Positions 25,101 to 37,100 of a stretch of DNA of 64,000 nt are shown here, one piece after another. Under the pieces are notes generated by a model. That model worked only from the letters and a program-made list of their open reading frames with translations, searched no databases and was not told the origin of the DNA. The stretch is from Helopsaltes ochotensis (lineage: Eukaryota; Chordata; Aves; Passeriformes; Locustellidae), in NCBI GenBank assembly GCA_013400155.1, contig VXBM01000571.1, positions 148,864 through 212,863 of the forward strand, written 5' to 3'. The translations under genes were made by a program, and so were the position numbers. Each line of letters starts with the position of its first letter. The first letter of the stretch is position 1.

Positions 25101-28100
25101 AATTAATCGCTAACTGCTCATTTATCTTGTAGTTATAAAGAGAGGTCTGTCAGCTAGAGCTTAGTTTTCCTCCATGGAAGGAAGAAAGCCCTGAATCTGC
25201 ATGTCCTTGTCCATACTGGAGACTTCATGCACTGTTTAACCACCACTGGTTATATTCCATTTCAGTGAAAGAAGATGGGAAAAAATTGTGAAGCTCTCCC
25301 CTCACTGCATAAGAAAATTTCTTCCAAATCTTGTAGATGTAGATTTGCATTACTTTCAAAGAGAATCTTCCCTGGAGTTTAGATTAGAACTTCAGTGCAG
25401 TATCATGACTCAAATTAGATTTAAATGTGATTTTATGGATTCAAATTAGCTTTAGCTTTGAAAGATATATCATGTAATTGGGGCGTGATGCAACTCCCTC
25501 TGGGAACAGAGACCGGTAAAAAAACTGAAAGCCTGTTACCAGCTACATAAAGAGAACCATATGTTTCAAAGTCCATAGGATGAACCAAGTTTTTCTCTAT
25601 GAAATTTCAATTTGATAGAGATTGCTGTTGGAATCCAAATGATGTAACAGCCAATAATTTTTAATCAGCACTGGGCTGCAATCTCAGCTCATTGGTATGA
25701 GGGGATAGAGGGTTGGGAATGAAATCTGTGTATGTGTGGTGGGGATGTACTGTTCAGGGAGTCAAACTTACCAGGATTGAGGATGGGACAAGTGCAGCCT
25801 CTGTTAGTCCAGGATTCAGGGTAGAGTGTCCTCTTGCCCCGGAGGATCTTCAGCTTTGTAGATTTCAAAACTTTCTTGATCTTCACACTGACTTCTGCAT
25901 GCGAGCCTTTGTCATGAGCTGACAAGATCTTCGTCTTGATAACTGGGATCACAGGAATTCAAAACCAGGAATATACAAACTATTTACAGGGCTCCTTTAT
26001 TTTTATTTTTATTTTTTGTCCTGGTCTAGTGCTGCTGTCTGGGTGAAGCAGTGAGGATAATTGCTTTGTTACAGTGCTCCTTGCTGGGGAGCCCAGGATC
26101 AGAGCAGCTGCTGGGGAGCAAGTACATCCCCAAATCCATTGGCAGAAAAGCTGCCAGTTGTTTTAGCCATGGCCCCTGGAACTGCCATGAGGGCATGAAG
26201 TCCCATTTTCCCCCAGAGCGCAGCAAACCCTTTGTGCTCCTTAGCACTTTTGGAAGTCAACTGGATTTAGGGATGGACCAGGAGGCTTTGCTGGCCTCAG
26301 CCTCATCCCACCCTGGCACCAGTCCTGCTGCTCTGCAGAACTGCCAAATCCAGTGGAGGAGAGTGAGGACTGGGGCAAATCAGGGAGTATTTTGAACTCA
26401 CTCATAACCACAGGCACATTTTCACCACCTGGCATTCCATTGCTGAGCCCCTGCATGGTGGAGGCTCAGGGCTCAGATCCTTCACCCGACCTATACTGGT
26501 AGGTATCCCCATGTGGTGGTGCTTTATTCAGCACTCACGTTGGGAAGCTCAGGGCAGCCCCTCCTCATGTGGCTCATGATGAGCCCCGTAATTCATCTCT
26601 CTCTCTAGTTTAGCTGACACCTTCACATGTTGACTGATGAAACGGGGAGAAGCCTGAGTGCACTTTAGATAAGATTTAGGGAGGTTTCATGACTTTTTTT
26701 TCAGTTTCTTATCTTTTGCAAGATTAAACACAATTACTATCATAGGCTGGGAAGCAAAACAGAGCAGAATCAATTTTTTCCTAGTATCACTAAGCCAGGG
26801 CTACATTTCAACAACTGGCAGCCCCTTGAACTCCACTTTGTGGGTTGTTCTGCAGCCTGCAGAGGTATGGCCTATCTCTCTGTGCATTTTGAACTTCAGT
26901 GTGAGATGAAACAGGTGCAAGAGACCCCTGCAAGGGATTCCTTGGGAGTGCTGCACAGAGCATTCCTTGCGCTGCCACAGTATGAAGGAGGCCGTTCAGG
27001 AGGCACACACGAGGGAGGTCTTGGGAAACAAAGTGCCTCTTCTCATTCATTTAAATCCAAGAGACACATAGACAATACACATCATCCCACTGCAACAGCT
27101 GAACTTTGTTGACATGCGGAAATTCCCAGTAGCTGCTGGAATTGTTTTATCCATGGAGTGGTGAGCACAGTTCCTCCTTAAATTCAGTGTCATTCAGATA
27201 CAGTAATTTCTGGACTCTGATTAGGGCACCTCGTCTACAGACAGCGTTTCAGTGATCCATTTTTGGTAACAGTGGTTTATAGTCTGTCTTGCACCTAGAC
27301 AACCTCCCAGGGACACTTCCAGCTCTAGTCCTCCCATGATTTTTGTACAAGGGTGTTTTGATAGCAAGAGAGATGGGTAACAGGACAATATGCTTCACAC
27401 ACTTTGACTTGGAACCATGATACCGATACATTTTGGTTGAAGATCTGCCTTTAGACTAAGTATCCCATGGGTTTGCCAGGATGGAGCGATGCACACACAG
27501 CACCTCTCATGCTTTATATGCACTTTTGCACTGCCTTGCAGCACCTCCCTTTACAGCCCCCTCACCCACAACTCACCATAGGTGTACTTCATCCCGCAGA
27601 AGACCTTGGGATTCCCTAAAACTTGCTCTTTACATTCGCATTTACCTGGGGAAAAAGAAGGAGGCAAATGGCTGTGAATGGTGCTTGAAAGACAGGAGCA
27701 CTTGCAGGCAGAGCCCAGAAACTCTCAGAGGCTTTTCAAGTGGTCCACAAGCCTCATGCAAAAAAAAAGATACTTGCAGCTGTTTTCAGATTGAGAATGA
27801 ATATAGACTCTTAGTCCAAGGGCAATTACTCCTTGTTTACAATTAGAAGAGAAGGAAAACAAAGGCCTTATTATTTTGCCTTGGGATGCAAATAACATCC
27901 GTATTTTTCCCTGTGGTATTTTCCACACCGTAATGTACCAGACAAAAATTTAAAAGGAAATGTTGCAGAGGTTAAGGCAGATTAATGACTTCCGTGATCT
28001 TAGAACAAAGAATAACACGATATACTTATTTACGTTTAAAATGAAATCGCCTAGACAAATGATGGAGCTTTCCCCTCAATTAACTCAATTATTGTATCTT

Positions 28101-31100
28101 CAAGATGTTATCAAGCTGCTCTCAGAAAATGGAGGAAATGACGCTTGCCTGCTTGCATGCAGCAGCTACAAGGGAGGACAGCTTGATGCTGCCCCAGGGG
28201 GCCAGCCTGCCTTGCACCAACCTTCATGTAGCACCCACCTCTACCAGGCTGGGAACACAGGAGAGAAATAACTTCTCCAGCTGCATGCTAGACCATCTCA
28301 AATCACATCATAAACTGCAAGTGATGCCAAAATTGTTGTGGGTATCAGGGAAATAAATTCTGAGTTAGGAATCCCCTAACTGCCTGCCAGTGAAGTGGCA
28401 AACCCCACTCTTTGAATAAAGTTGCTGGTTTGTCGAGTTTTAGGGAATTTAAGGATACCTTTAAAACATGATGGTCAAGTAAAACATGAGGGCATTCAGC
28501 CTTGGAATTCAGAGCTGGGACTGCAAATTCTTGCCTTACAACAGCTAAATTCTGGGTGCAGGCATTCAGCATAGAGCATCTTGCCTAATGAGTTTGCACA
28601 TCCTTGCATTGATGGGTTGAGCCATAAGGCTCCTCTGGCTCTTGGAGGGGAAGGAGGTGGTCACAAGGACATTTCTCCACATGGTAGATGTTAGTGAGGG
28701 AATGTCCATTCCCCCCTGCAACTGCCAGGGTGCTAGCTACAAGTCAGCGCAGAAAACTAGGTCTGCAGTGGCTGCTGGCAGGAGGGATTGGGCAGGTGGA
28801 ACAAGAGCAAAGCCGCAGTCCTACCGGAGTGCCGGAGTGCTGAGAAGCCCTGCTCATCCTCCCAGCCCCAGGTGGGCTCGCTCTCATTGAGCACTGCCTG
28901 GAAAGGAGGTGCCTCATTGTGCCAGGTCACATCTGAGCTGTTGAGGGAAAAGGGAGATGATCAACCTTCTATCGAGAGACAGTGGAAAGCAGGGCCACTA
29001 CCAGCCCATCCTCCAGACACAATGTGACTGTGTGTCTTGATGATGGTAAATGCAAGAGGCAGTTTTGGAAGGTTGTTAGAGAGGATCATGGATCCATTTT
29101 GGGTTTAAAATACGTTACAGCGATTTATATACCACAAATGTCTTCAGTCTGGTAAATAAAGCAACATGTCAGATTTGGAGAGTGGGGTATTATTAAAATG
29201 TGCTATTTTCTATAGGGCAGAGCTTGACTCCAAGCCACAGTCAACATAAGCTGAGTTACAACAGCAAAATTAAGCCTTCAGTCTCCTCTTACTCAGATGT
29301 CCCTGAGGGCCACATTTTGCTTGTGAAGAGGAAACAACTGTGAAGGTTATGGAAAACATTAACACCAGCACTGAGAGCAAAAATTCCAACATCGCTGGTG
29401 CCCTGCCACGGTGTGCCAGCTACCCAAGGGAACCACAGCCTCAGCTCCCACTCTACCCCCACTTCTTAGCCATACCAAACCCCAAGTATTTTACGTAAGG
29501 GATACTTTGCAGCCTGCTTGCCATGTGTAAATAGAGCCTTCCCTGGAACTGAGATCACAGAGGTCTGGTGAGGTCTGGCGAGAGCCCCGACTCACCTGCT
29601 GCTGTGGCAGTCGCCGGTGTGGGGGTCGCAGGTGCGGGCGCAGTCGCAGGGGCGGCAGCCGTAGGCTCCGAAGCCCCAGTAGCCGGGGAGGCAGTGGTCA
29701 CAGCGGGGCCCCGCCACGCCGGGCTTGCAGGGGCAGTCGCCGGTGCTGGGGTCACAGAAGGTGCGGGGGCCCAGGGGCAGCACGGCCGATCCCACAGGGT
29801 GGCAGGAGCAAGCTGCAGGGCAGGGACACCGTGAGGGACAGAGCGTCTGGGAGCGCACAACCTCTGCACCACAAAGGCGCAGGAAAAAACCTGCCTCTCT
29901 GCCTAGGGACACCTCTGGGGTTTCTGGGCTTTTTATCCCTCACCCATAAAAATCTGAGCAGAGTCTCCCTTTGGAATCTGTAGAATTTTAACTTCTGTGA
30001 GCTAGTTTTTAATTAGTCAACCTACCCTGGTGTCATGTTATGTTTTGCCAAACAGGCCTTCATTACTTTCCTTGCAGCATCTGGATTCTAATCAGGCCAA
30101 GTACCCAGGGATGTGCCTGCCTCACTGTGATGTTTAAGCAGCTGTGGGTGCTTCATTGCAAAGAAGGAATCAGAGCATAATTGCTTTTTAAAGTAATAAC
30201 AACTGTCTTGCATCCAGGAGGTTAAAAACCATTCAGAACAGTCATTTTAATTAAAGTGAAGGCTGAGCAAAAAAGTACCCCTCTGTCTCTGCTGATTTTT
30301 AAAACCACCAATTGAAAACATTAGGAAAAAAGAATGAGGAAACAGACAGCTCAGAGATAGGCTTTTGCATATTCTCCAGGACACAGGTTTGCATAATGCA
30401 CGTCAGAAACACCAGCTGCTCTCTTCTCTCTCACAGCCCCTTGCATCAGAACAATGCACCAGAAGTGTGCTGGGACATACTGGGCTCTCAGAAAGGATGC
30501 CCTAAAATAGGTGGTGTGAAATTTTCCTTAGCAACTCCTTAGGGATTGTCTTTTCTTACATAAACATAATTTATGTCTGTTACAAGGTACTTTCCCCCAA
30601 AGATGTTAAGGTTTTCAAAGAGCAGAAATGCAGTTGTCAAAAGCATGAGCCCAGCCTCTGACCACGTGGCCAGGTCAGCAGGTAATGCTGTGGCCCACAG
30701 GACCAGTAACTGGGTGACTTGTGCTCTTCTCAGGGTTTGGTTCTCTGACCAGGACAAAGTACAGTCAGCCTTACACATTATGGCAAAAAAAATCCCTGCT
30801 GAAAGACCTTTGCCCAAAGCTTCATTTACATAAAATTGAGTTTCCTGAAAAAATTATGCATGTAAGGAATATCTTCACTAAATTCTAATGCAAATCTTTC
30901 TATTTTGCAACTGTGAAGGCAATAGAGCAGGAAAGCCACTATAGGCAACAAATTTCTTTCCCTTAAAATACTTACTGCTGCACACATACATTTAATTTTG
31001 CTCTGACACCATTTTTGTGGTTTCAGGAATCTGGCATACCTGGAGTATAGTTTCAAAATATTAAAGGATAGATTAATACTGGCAGTTAACTCAGAGGCGA

Positions 31101-34100
31101 TTATGATTCCAACATCTTTGCCAAAGTAATCCCCAAATTTCCCCACCCTTTCCACTCGCAAACAAATATAATTATATAAAATTAAAAGATTAGAAAGCCT
31201 CTCCACAAGCTGTGTAAGTAGCTGCAGGCAGTGAACTCTGGTACCTTTAATAGCATAGTTTCCAACAGCATGCACTGAGACTTGCATACCTTTCTCCTGA
31301 AGTCTGTGAAGTGTTTTACACCTGATACATATAGCCAAATGCCCTCTTTTCCTACTAGATGAGGAGAGTATTTCTGGCATTCCTCAGGCCCTTCAGGGGA
31401 AATATCAGGCACTTAAGGCTCTTCTATTTTCCTCCAGTTAATGAGATAAATCCACTGCTCAGCCAGAGATTTGGTCCTGTTTTGGTCAAGTTTCAGCTGA
31501 ATTTGACATACAATCCCATTGGGATTGGAGCTTTTATGTTTCAGACAATTCTTTTACACACTTTTTTTTTTTCCTAATACAAAATTTAACATCAGTGGCA
31601 ACACTACGAAGCAAGAATATTAAATTTACAAAAGCTGTTATGAGAAAGAGCAGCAAACTCATAGGCAATTAAAAAGACAACTAAAAATGAGAATGTAGTT
31701 GGCTATACTTTTTAATAAAAGCCACAAAGAGATGCATTGTAAAGGCTGGTAATTTCTAACGGGCCTGCATATCCACTTCTGGGGATCCCATCCTTCCTGG
31801 CTGCTCCTCAATGAGCCACCAAGGTGTCAATCTGCATTCCAATGGTGGCTGGCAAATGGGAAGTTTTTGCTCTTGGATCTTGGGTGAAGGCTCAAGATGA
31901 CACTAAAGGGCATTAATCTGGATGGTTTGGGGGCCAAATTTTCAACACAGTAGATGTTTGTAATGGGCTGCAGTGGGAACTAGCTGAGCAATGCAGACAT
32001 AAAGCGAAGCCCATCGCTATGCACCAAGAACAGAAATGAGGCTCTAGAGCTCAAATGTGAGAGTGTTATACCACATTTGAAAGAAATGCATGGAAAAAGG
32101 ACAGAGCACTTCTATACTATGGCAAGGGCTGGAAGGAAAAGCTTGCAGGACTGATTTTAGAATATTTGAAAGTGGGAGCTATTGGTCCCTCACGGGCAGT
32201 TGTGCTGTGGTGGTTTTAGACCCCATTTTCCTCCTTCCACAAAATCTGCACCTCACTGTAGCAGAGGTAGTAGGAGATCCACATCCAGGAAGGTGAGAGG
32301 AGCAGCTGAGAAGCAGAAAAAGTGGCTGCAGACAGTGTTGGACGGCATTTCATTGTGGATACACAGGTGCAGAGTTTAAGAAGTGTTAGGCTTCTCCACA
32401 GTGCCTGTCTCATGCACTGTGGCCACTCCACCAGAGAGGCTGGGAGTCTCCACAGCCAGGGGAGCTCCTTTGAGAGAAGGAATGGCTCGGCCCCAGACTT
32501 GGATCAAGAGAAACCTTTCACAAGCTGGATCCTTTTGCTTTCTTTTTGATTTGTAAACAGCATTTCTAAAAATGCCAATTTACCAGCCAGTACTACATAG
32601 CAGCATTCTGCATGTGACTTCCATGCACATATGAATCAACAGTTGCCTGTCCTGGAATTGCATGTGCTGACTAGGAGGGAAAATCAGTGAGTGGGATGCC
32701 AGCAGAACTGGATTTCCCTGCTCTGGATTGATGATACTGTTGTGGTTTTCTTGGCTGCCAGCTAACCTTTGGAAATGACAAATATTTATCCTCAGAACCT
32801 ACGGCTGAAAAGTAAAATAAACTTGGCAATAATAAAACTCGATTTTATTGTCTGCAATTGTACTGTAGCTGAGGCTTAAAAACTCACCAGGATGAAAAGA
32901 AAAGGACTCATAGGTATGAGGGGGGGAAAGAGTCATCAGATTGGTGTTTTAAACATCAGAATGTTTCATTTTATCAGGTACACGCCTACTCCTGAGCAAA
33001 TATTATACACACTCTTTGCCTACAAGAATCTTTAAAGTATTCTTAAAGATTATGGCTTAACAACTCCTTTATTTACTTTGACCTAAGTATTTTAAATTTT
33101 CAGTGGTTGAACAATAACGGTGTCTTGAGCCAGAAACAAGCAGGCAATGCCATGGCCTTCCCAAGAAAGAATAATAGGGCTCCACGCACGTCCCTTGTTA
33201 TTGCAGACCATGGCATGGTCTTTGGAAATGTTCCAGGCATAGGCTGTAATTGATCTTATATAATTTAATTTAACAGTCATTAGTCATTTTCTACAGCCCT
33301 GCAGCTGCCATCTCCACCTTGAGGTGCTGGGTCCCTGGGTGCACGGAGCATTCCTGGCAGCAGGAGACCAGAAGTGAAAAGGTGAAGGGGTCTTAGGGAA
33401 GAATGTATTTGTGAGGGTTTGAAAAGCCCAGAGAGAAATCATCTGGGAGTTTGTAGTAACAGGGTCTCTGAAAAGAAGGCATTCAGATAATCACTATATT
33501 TGTGGAATTCAGTCTGTGCTAGGAAATGTTGTCTTCCTCAGATACTTGAGGGAGTATCATGCTCTGCCATTCATAAATGCAGAAAAAAAAAAGAGTAATG
33601 AAGTGGATGTACTTAACACAGAAGGTAAATAAATGTAAACTTTTTTCTCACTCTACTCAAGAGTATCTTACAGTTCTTGCTAAATATATGTTATCTTTGG
33701 CTTTTAAATACCAGAGTTCATGAAAATCTAGTGATCCATAAAGCTGGATTATTGCATTAAAGAGTAATGGAAGCACAATTTCTTTTTTCTTTTGAATGTG
33801 GAAAGTGGAATTCCATGGCCTAGTGATTCAGAGATGAATGCAGAAAGCCAAGAAAAACAAGCACCGGCATATGTCAACAAAAATACCCATTAATCATTTA
33901 ATATCCACAGCTTCCTCTGGCCCATAAAGGTGGGGAGAAACTTTTTAATCAAGAACCCTGGAATTTGGCTAACGCATAGTTAATGACGTGATGTACTGCC
34001 TGACTTCATTAGCAATGGCTAACTTGCACACAGGCACGTGCACAGGGCTGGCAGCCTTCCCTTCGAGCTGGGGCTGCTTTGCAGCCATAAGTCCTGAGAC

Positions 34101-37100
34101 CCCGGAGGAGGCTCTGTGCTGGCCAGCCCAGAAGGTGCCATTTGACTTCCTCTTGGACCCTGCAAACAGCCACAGATTATGGACAGGGCATTCTGGCACA
34201 AACCTACAATGAGTCCCTCATGAAACTCCATCCCTTCAATGGACTGAAAAGAGGTGACAAAGGAGATAGAGGCCACTTTTACTGCTTCCAAGGTGAAGGG
34301 TGGTGTTTTTAGGTGTTCAGAAAACCACACTCAACTCAGTGCCAAAGCTTCACTTGTTTTCAATGGCCTCAGAGAAGTGCATATTCTTCCCTGATGGGAA
34401 CTGGCATGTAAAGAATATCAGGAATTACAACCCTAGCAAAGGTACCAGAACCACAGGACAATGATATTTCAGAACTTGAGGGTCCCATGCAGCGTTTATT
34501 TCAGTCTTCCATCCTGCATTATCTATCAGCCGTCAATTAATACTATTCATTCTTTTTTTAATCAGCAAGAATGAATCAATAAGTTAGAAAAAAAATATAG
34601 CCTCTGCTTTGGGTCTAAATGCAAGACTTAAACATGTTTTTTTCCTAATGAGGCTTTGAAACAAAAGTTCATTGCCTAAGTTCTGGCAATAATTAAGGAG
34701 GGAAAGTATCTGATATTACAGAGGAGACTTAGAACTTTCGTATACAAGAAGGTAACGAAACTTTTAAAAGTCATTAAATTCACTGTTTAAAAAAATTATC
34801 GTGTACATACTACAGCAGTGAAGTAATTATTTACACAAGCAATGGAGAACTGTGGTCAATTCCGGTTCCATAAAGAGAACTAGGGTTGTAAAATAGGCAG
34901 TTCAGCTGTTGCTGCCCCTCCTTGCAATGAGTGAAAGGTGGAGAGGAGGAGGACCTCTGCAACAGACTGGCAGGGCTTCTGGGAATCTCATGAGGATAAT
35001 ATGCAGCAAGGGAGCAGGACAAAAGCAGCTGCTCCCCACCAGACCTCAAGGAACAAACTGAAACCTCGCACACCTCCCAGCCTGGGGTGCAGCTCCCCAC
35101 CGCAGGAGGGTTCTCTCTTCCTTTACATGCAGGTACTCCTTGAGAGGAGAGAGATGTGCTCGGTGTCTCCTCAAAAGACACAGGCAGGGTGCCAGTTGGA
35201 TTTCTTTCTGTTGCCTGTGAAGGTCCCCCTCACAGTGTGTGAGTCAGCGAGGAGAAATGTGGTGAAGCCGGTGGGCGACTGTAGGCTCAGAGAGGAGGGC
35301 ATGCCTGCGCCCCATATTTAGCTGGCCAGTATAATGTTCTCAGCATAATCTGGGGATCCAGAATCCCCCGTGGTGAGTCACCATCCTCACAGTGGTCCCT
35401 GGGGAGTGTGGCTTTTGGATTGCTTCTTTGCCTGGGAAAGATTTAATTTCACATGTGCCTGAATCACTGCTTTTAGTTTTGCTTCCTCAATGTTCCACCC
35501 TCAGGAATATCACTTAACTGGTGTTCCTGTCTGTCCTTCCATACCCACCTGCTGCTGCTGCGAACATGAACTGGTGGGCGATGCTATTTATCGGCTTCAC
35601 CCCTTGCTGGCTGAGGAACCTGATTCTGAGGTTGCAACAATCACCAAACAAGGAGAACATGTAAACAAGATGCAGCTTTTCCTCTCCAAAAATAGCAATA
35701 GGAGAAAGTGAATGAATCATCTCTCTTCCCCTGCCCTCAGGTTACAGGGATCCTTGGGACAAATTTGTCAACAGCATCTGCAGACTTTCACCCTGCAAGC
35801 ATCATCACTGTTTCTTGCAAGTAGTATCACAAAGAGGATTGAAAGAGCTCCCTGTCCTTTGCTGAAGCAAGAAGATTGCTCCAAGGAGGGCAAGAAGATC
35901 TCACCTTTCATTTGACACTCTCCCACTTGAGAAGCCCTTCACTAGTACAAGGTCACTGACTTACGTTTGCAAGCGTCTGGGGCAGAGAAGGGCTTCCTGA
36001 GGTCGCGGTAGAAGCCCAGCTTGCAGCGCTGGCAGTGCTGCCCCTCCGTGTTGTGCTGGCAGTTGTCACAGACGCCGCCGCTGCGATTGCCCGACGCCAG
36101 CCACACATCCATGTCAAAATGACAAGTGTCGGCATGCCCGTTACACTTGCACGCTGAGGCGAAGCCAAAGGGAACAGAAAGACTCATTAAGGCAGTGAAA
36201 GATACTGATTTATAGAAAAGAGACACAAAAACTCAAACCACGTTTTGGAATGGGTTTTTTGACCTATGAACCTGTTATTCATTCAAATGCATGAAGTATC
36301 ACTAAATTCTCATCTACACTTCCCAACGTCTGGAGATCATAGTTAAGAAAAAGTATTTTCTTTAACTCTTTATTTCAAATACAGGTTTTCCAGTACAAGA
36401 ACAGCCACAGGTGGTCAGGCCAAAACAGAGACACACACATTCCCTGGTCCTGCTGAGGAAATATCCTTTCCTCCCAGCTTTAGAAATCAGCACTGCCCTA
36501 TACAACATCTGCCATGAGGGTGCTGTCAGGATGTTCCCTGCAGCTGATGGAGGAAAAAGGCAGGTGGTGGAGCGGTGTGTGAGAGAGGACAAGCATCGTT
36601 CTTACCCTGTGCTGGCCATGGAGGAGTCTGCATGCCCACACGGCCAAAGTCAGGGGTCAAGTGAGATCTATTCCAATGCCTGCTCATCAAATGCTGCTGG
36701 TGTAAGTAGGAATTCACTGCCATTCCCTCAGGGATCATCCATACTGCAGTGAGCATGACCAGATCCTGCATAGGCAGGCTGATGGTAGCTTATGTACGGA
36801 TAGCATTGTAGCCAGGGCAGGACGGCACTCGGCGGGCCTGCAAACCTTTCTGGGTGGTGTGGTTAGCTCTCAGTGCCTGTCTGGCTGGACTGGCTGACTG
36901 GCTGGCTGCTTGTACTGAAGCGGGTGGCCCCATGACCTCTGCATTCCCCTGCTTTCAGCACTCACCCTAAGCGTCCTCCCTGGCACTGCAGAACTGATCT
37001 TCAAACTTCCAGAGCCCATGGCTCCTTCTACCCTCAGTGCCCAGGGATGAGCAAGACCCACATTCAGCAGCAGAAAGTCATACCTCCTGCAAACATGTTT

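Noticed and set aside
29568..29834. 88-codon plus-strand open frame rich in A, G and V over the LE3 exon
   Set aside because: Antisense shadow of a very GC-rich netrin-4 exon; its repetitive A/G/V composition comes from the complementary codons.
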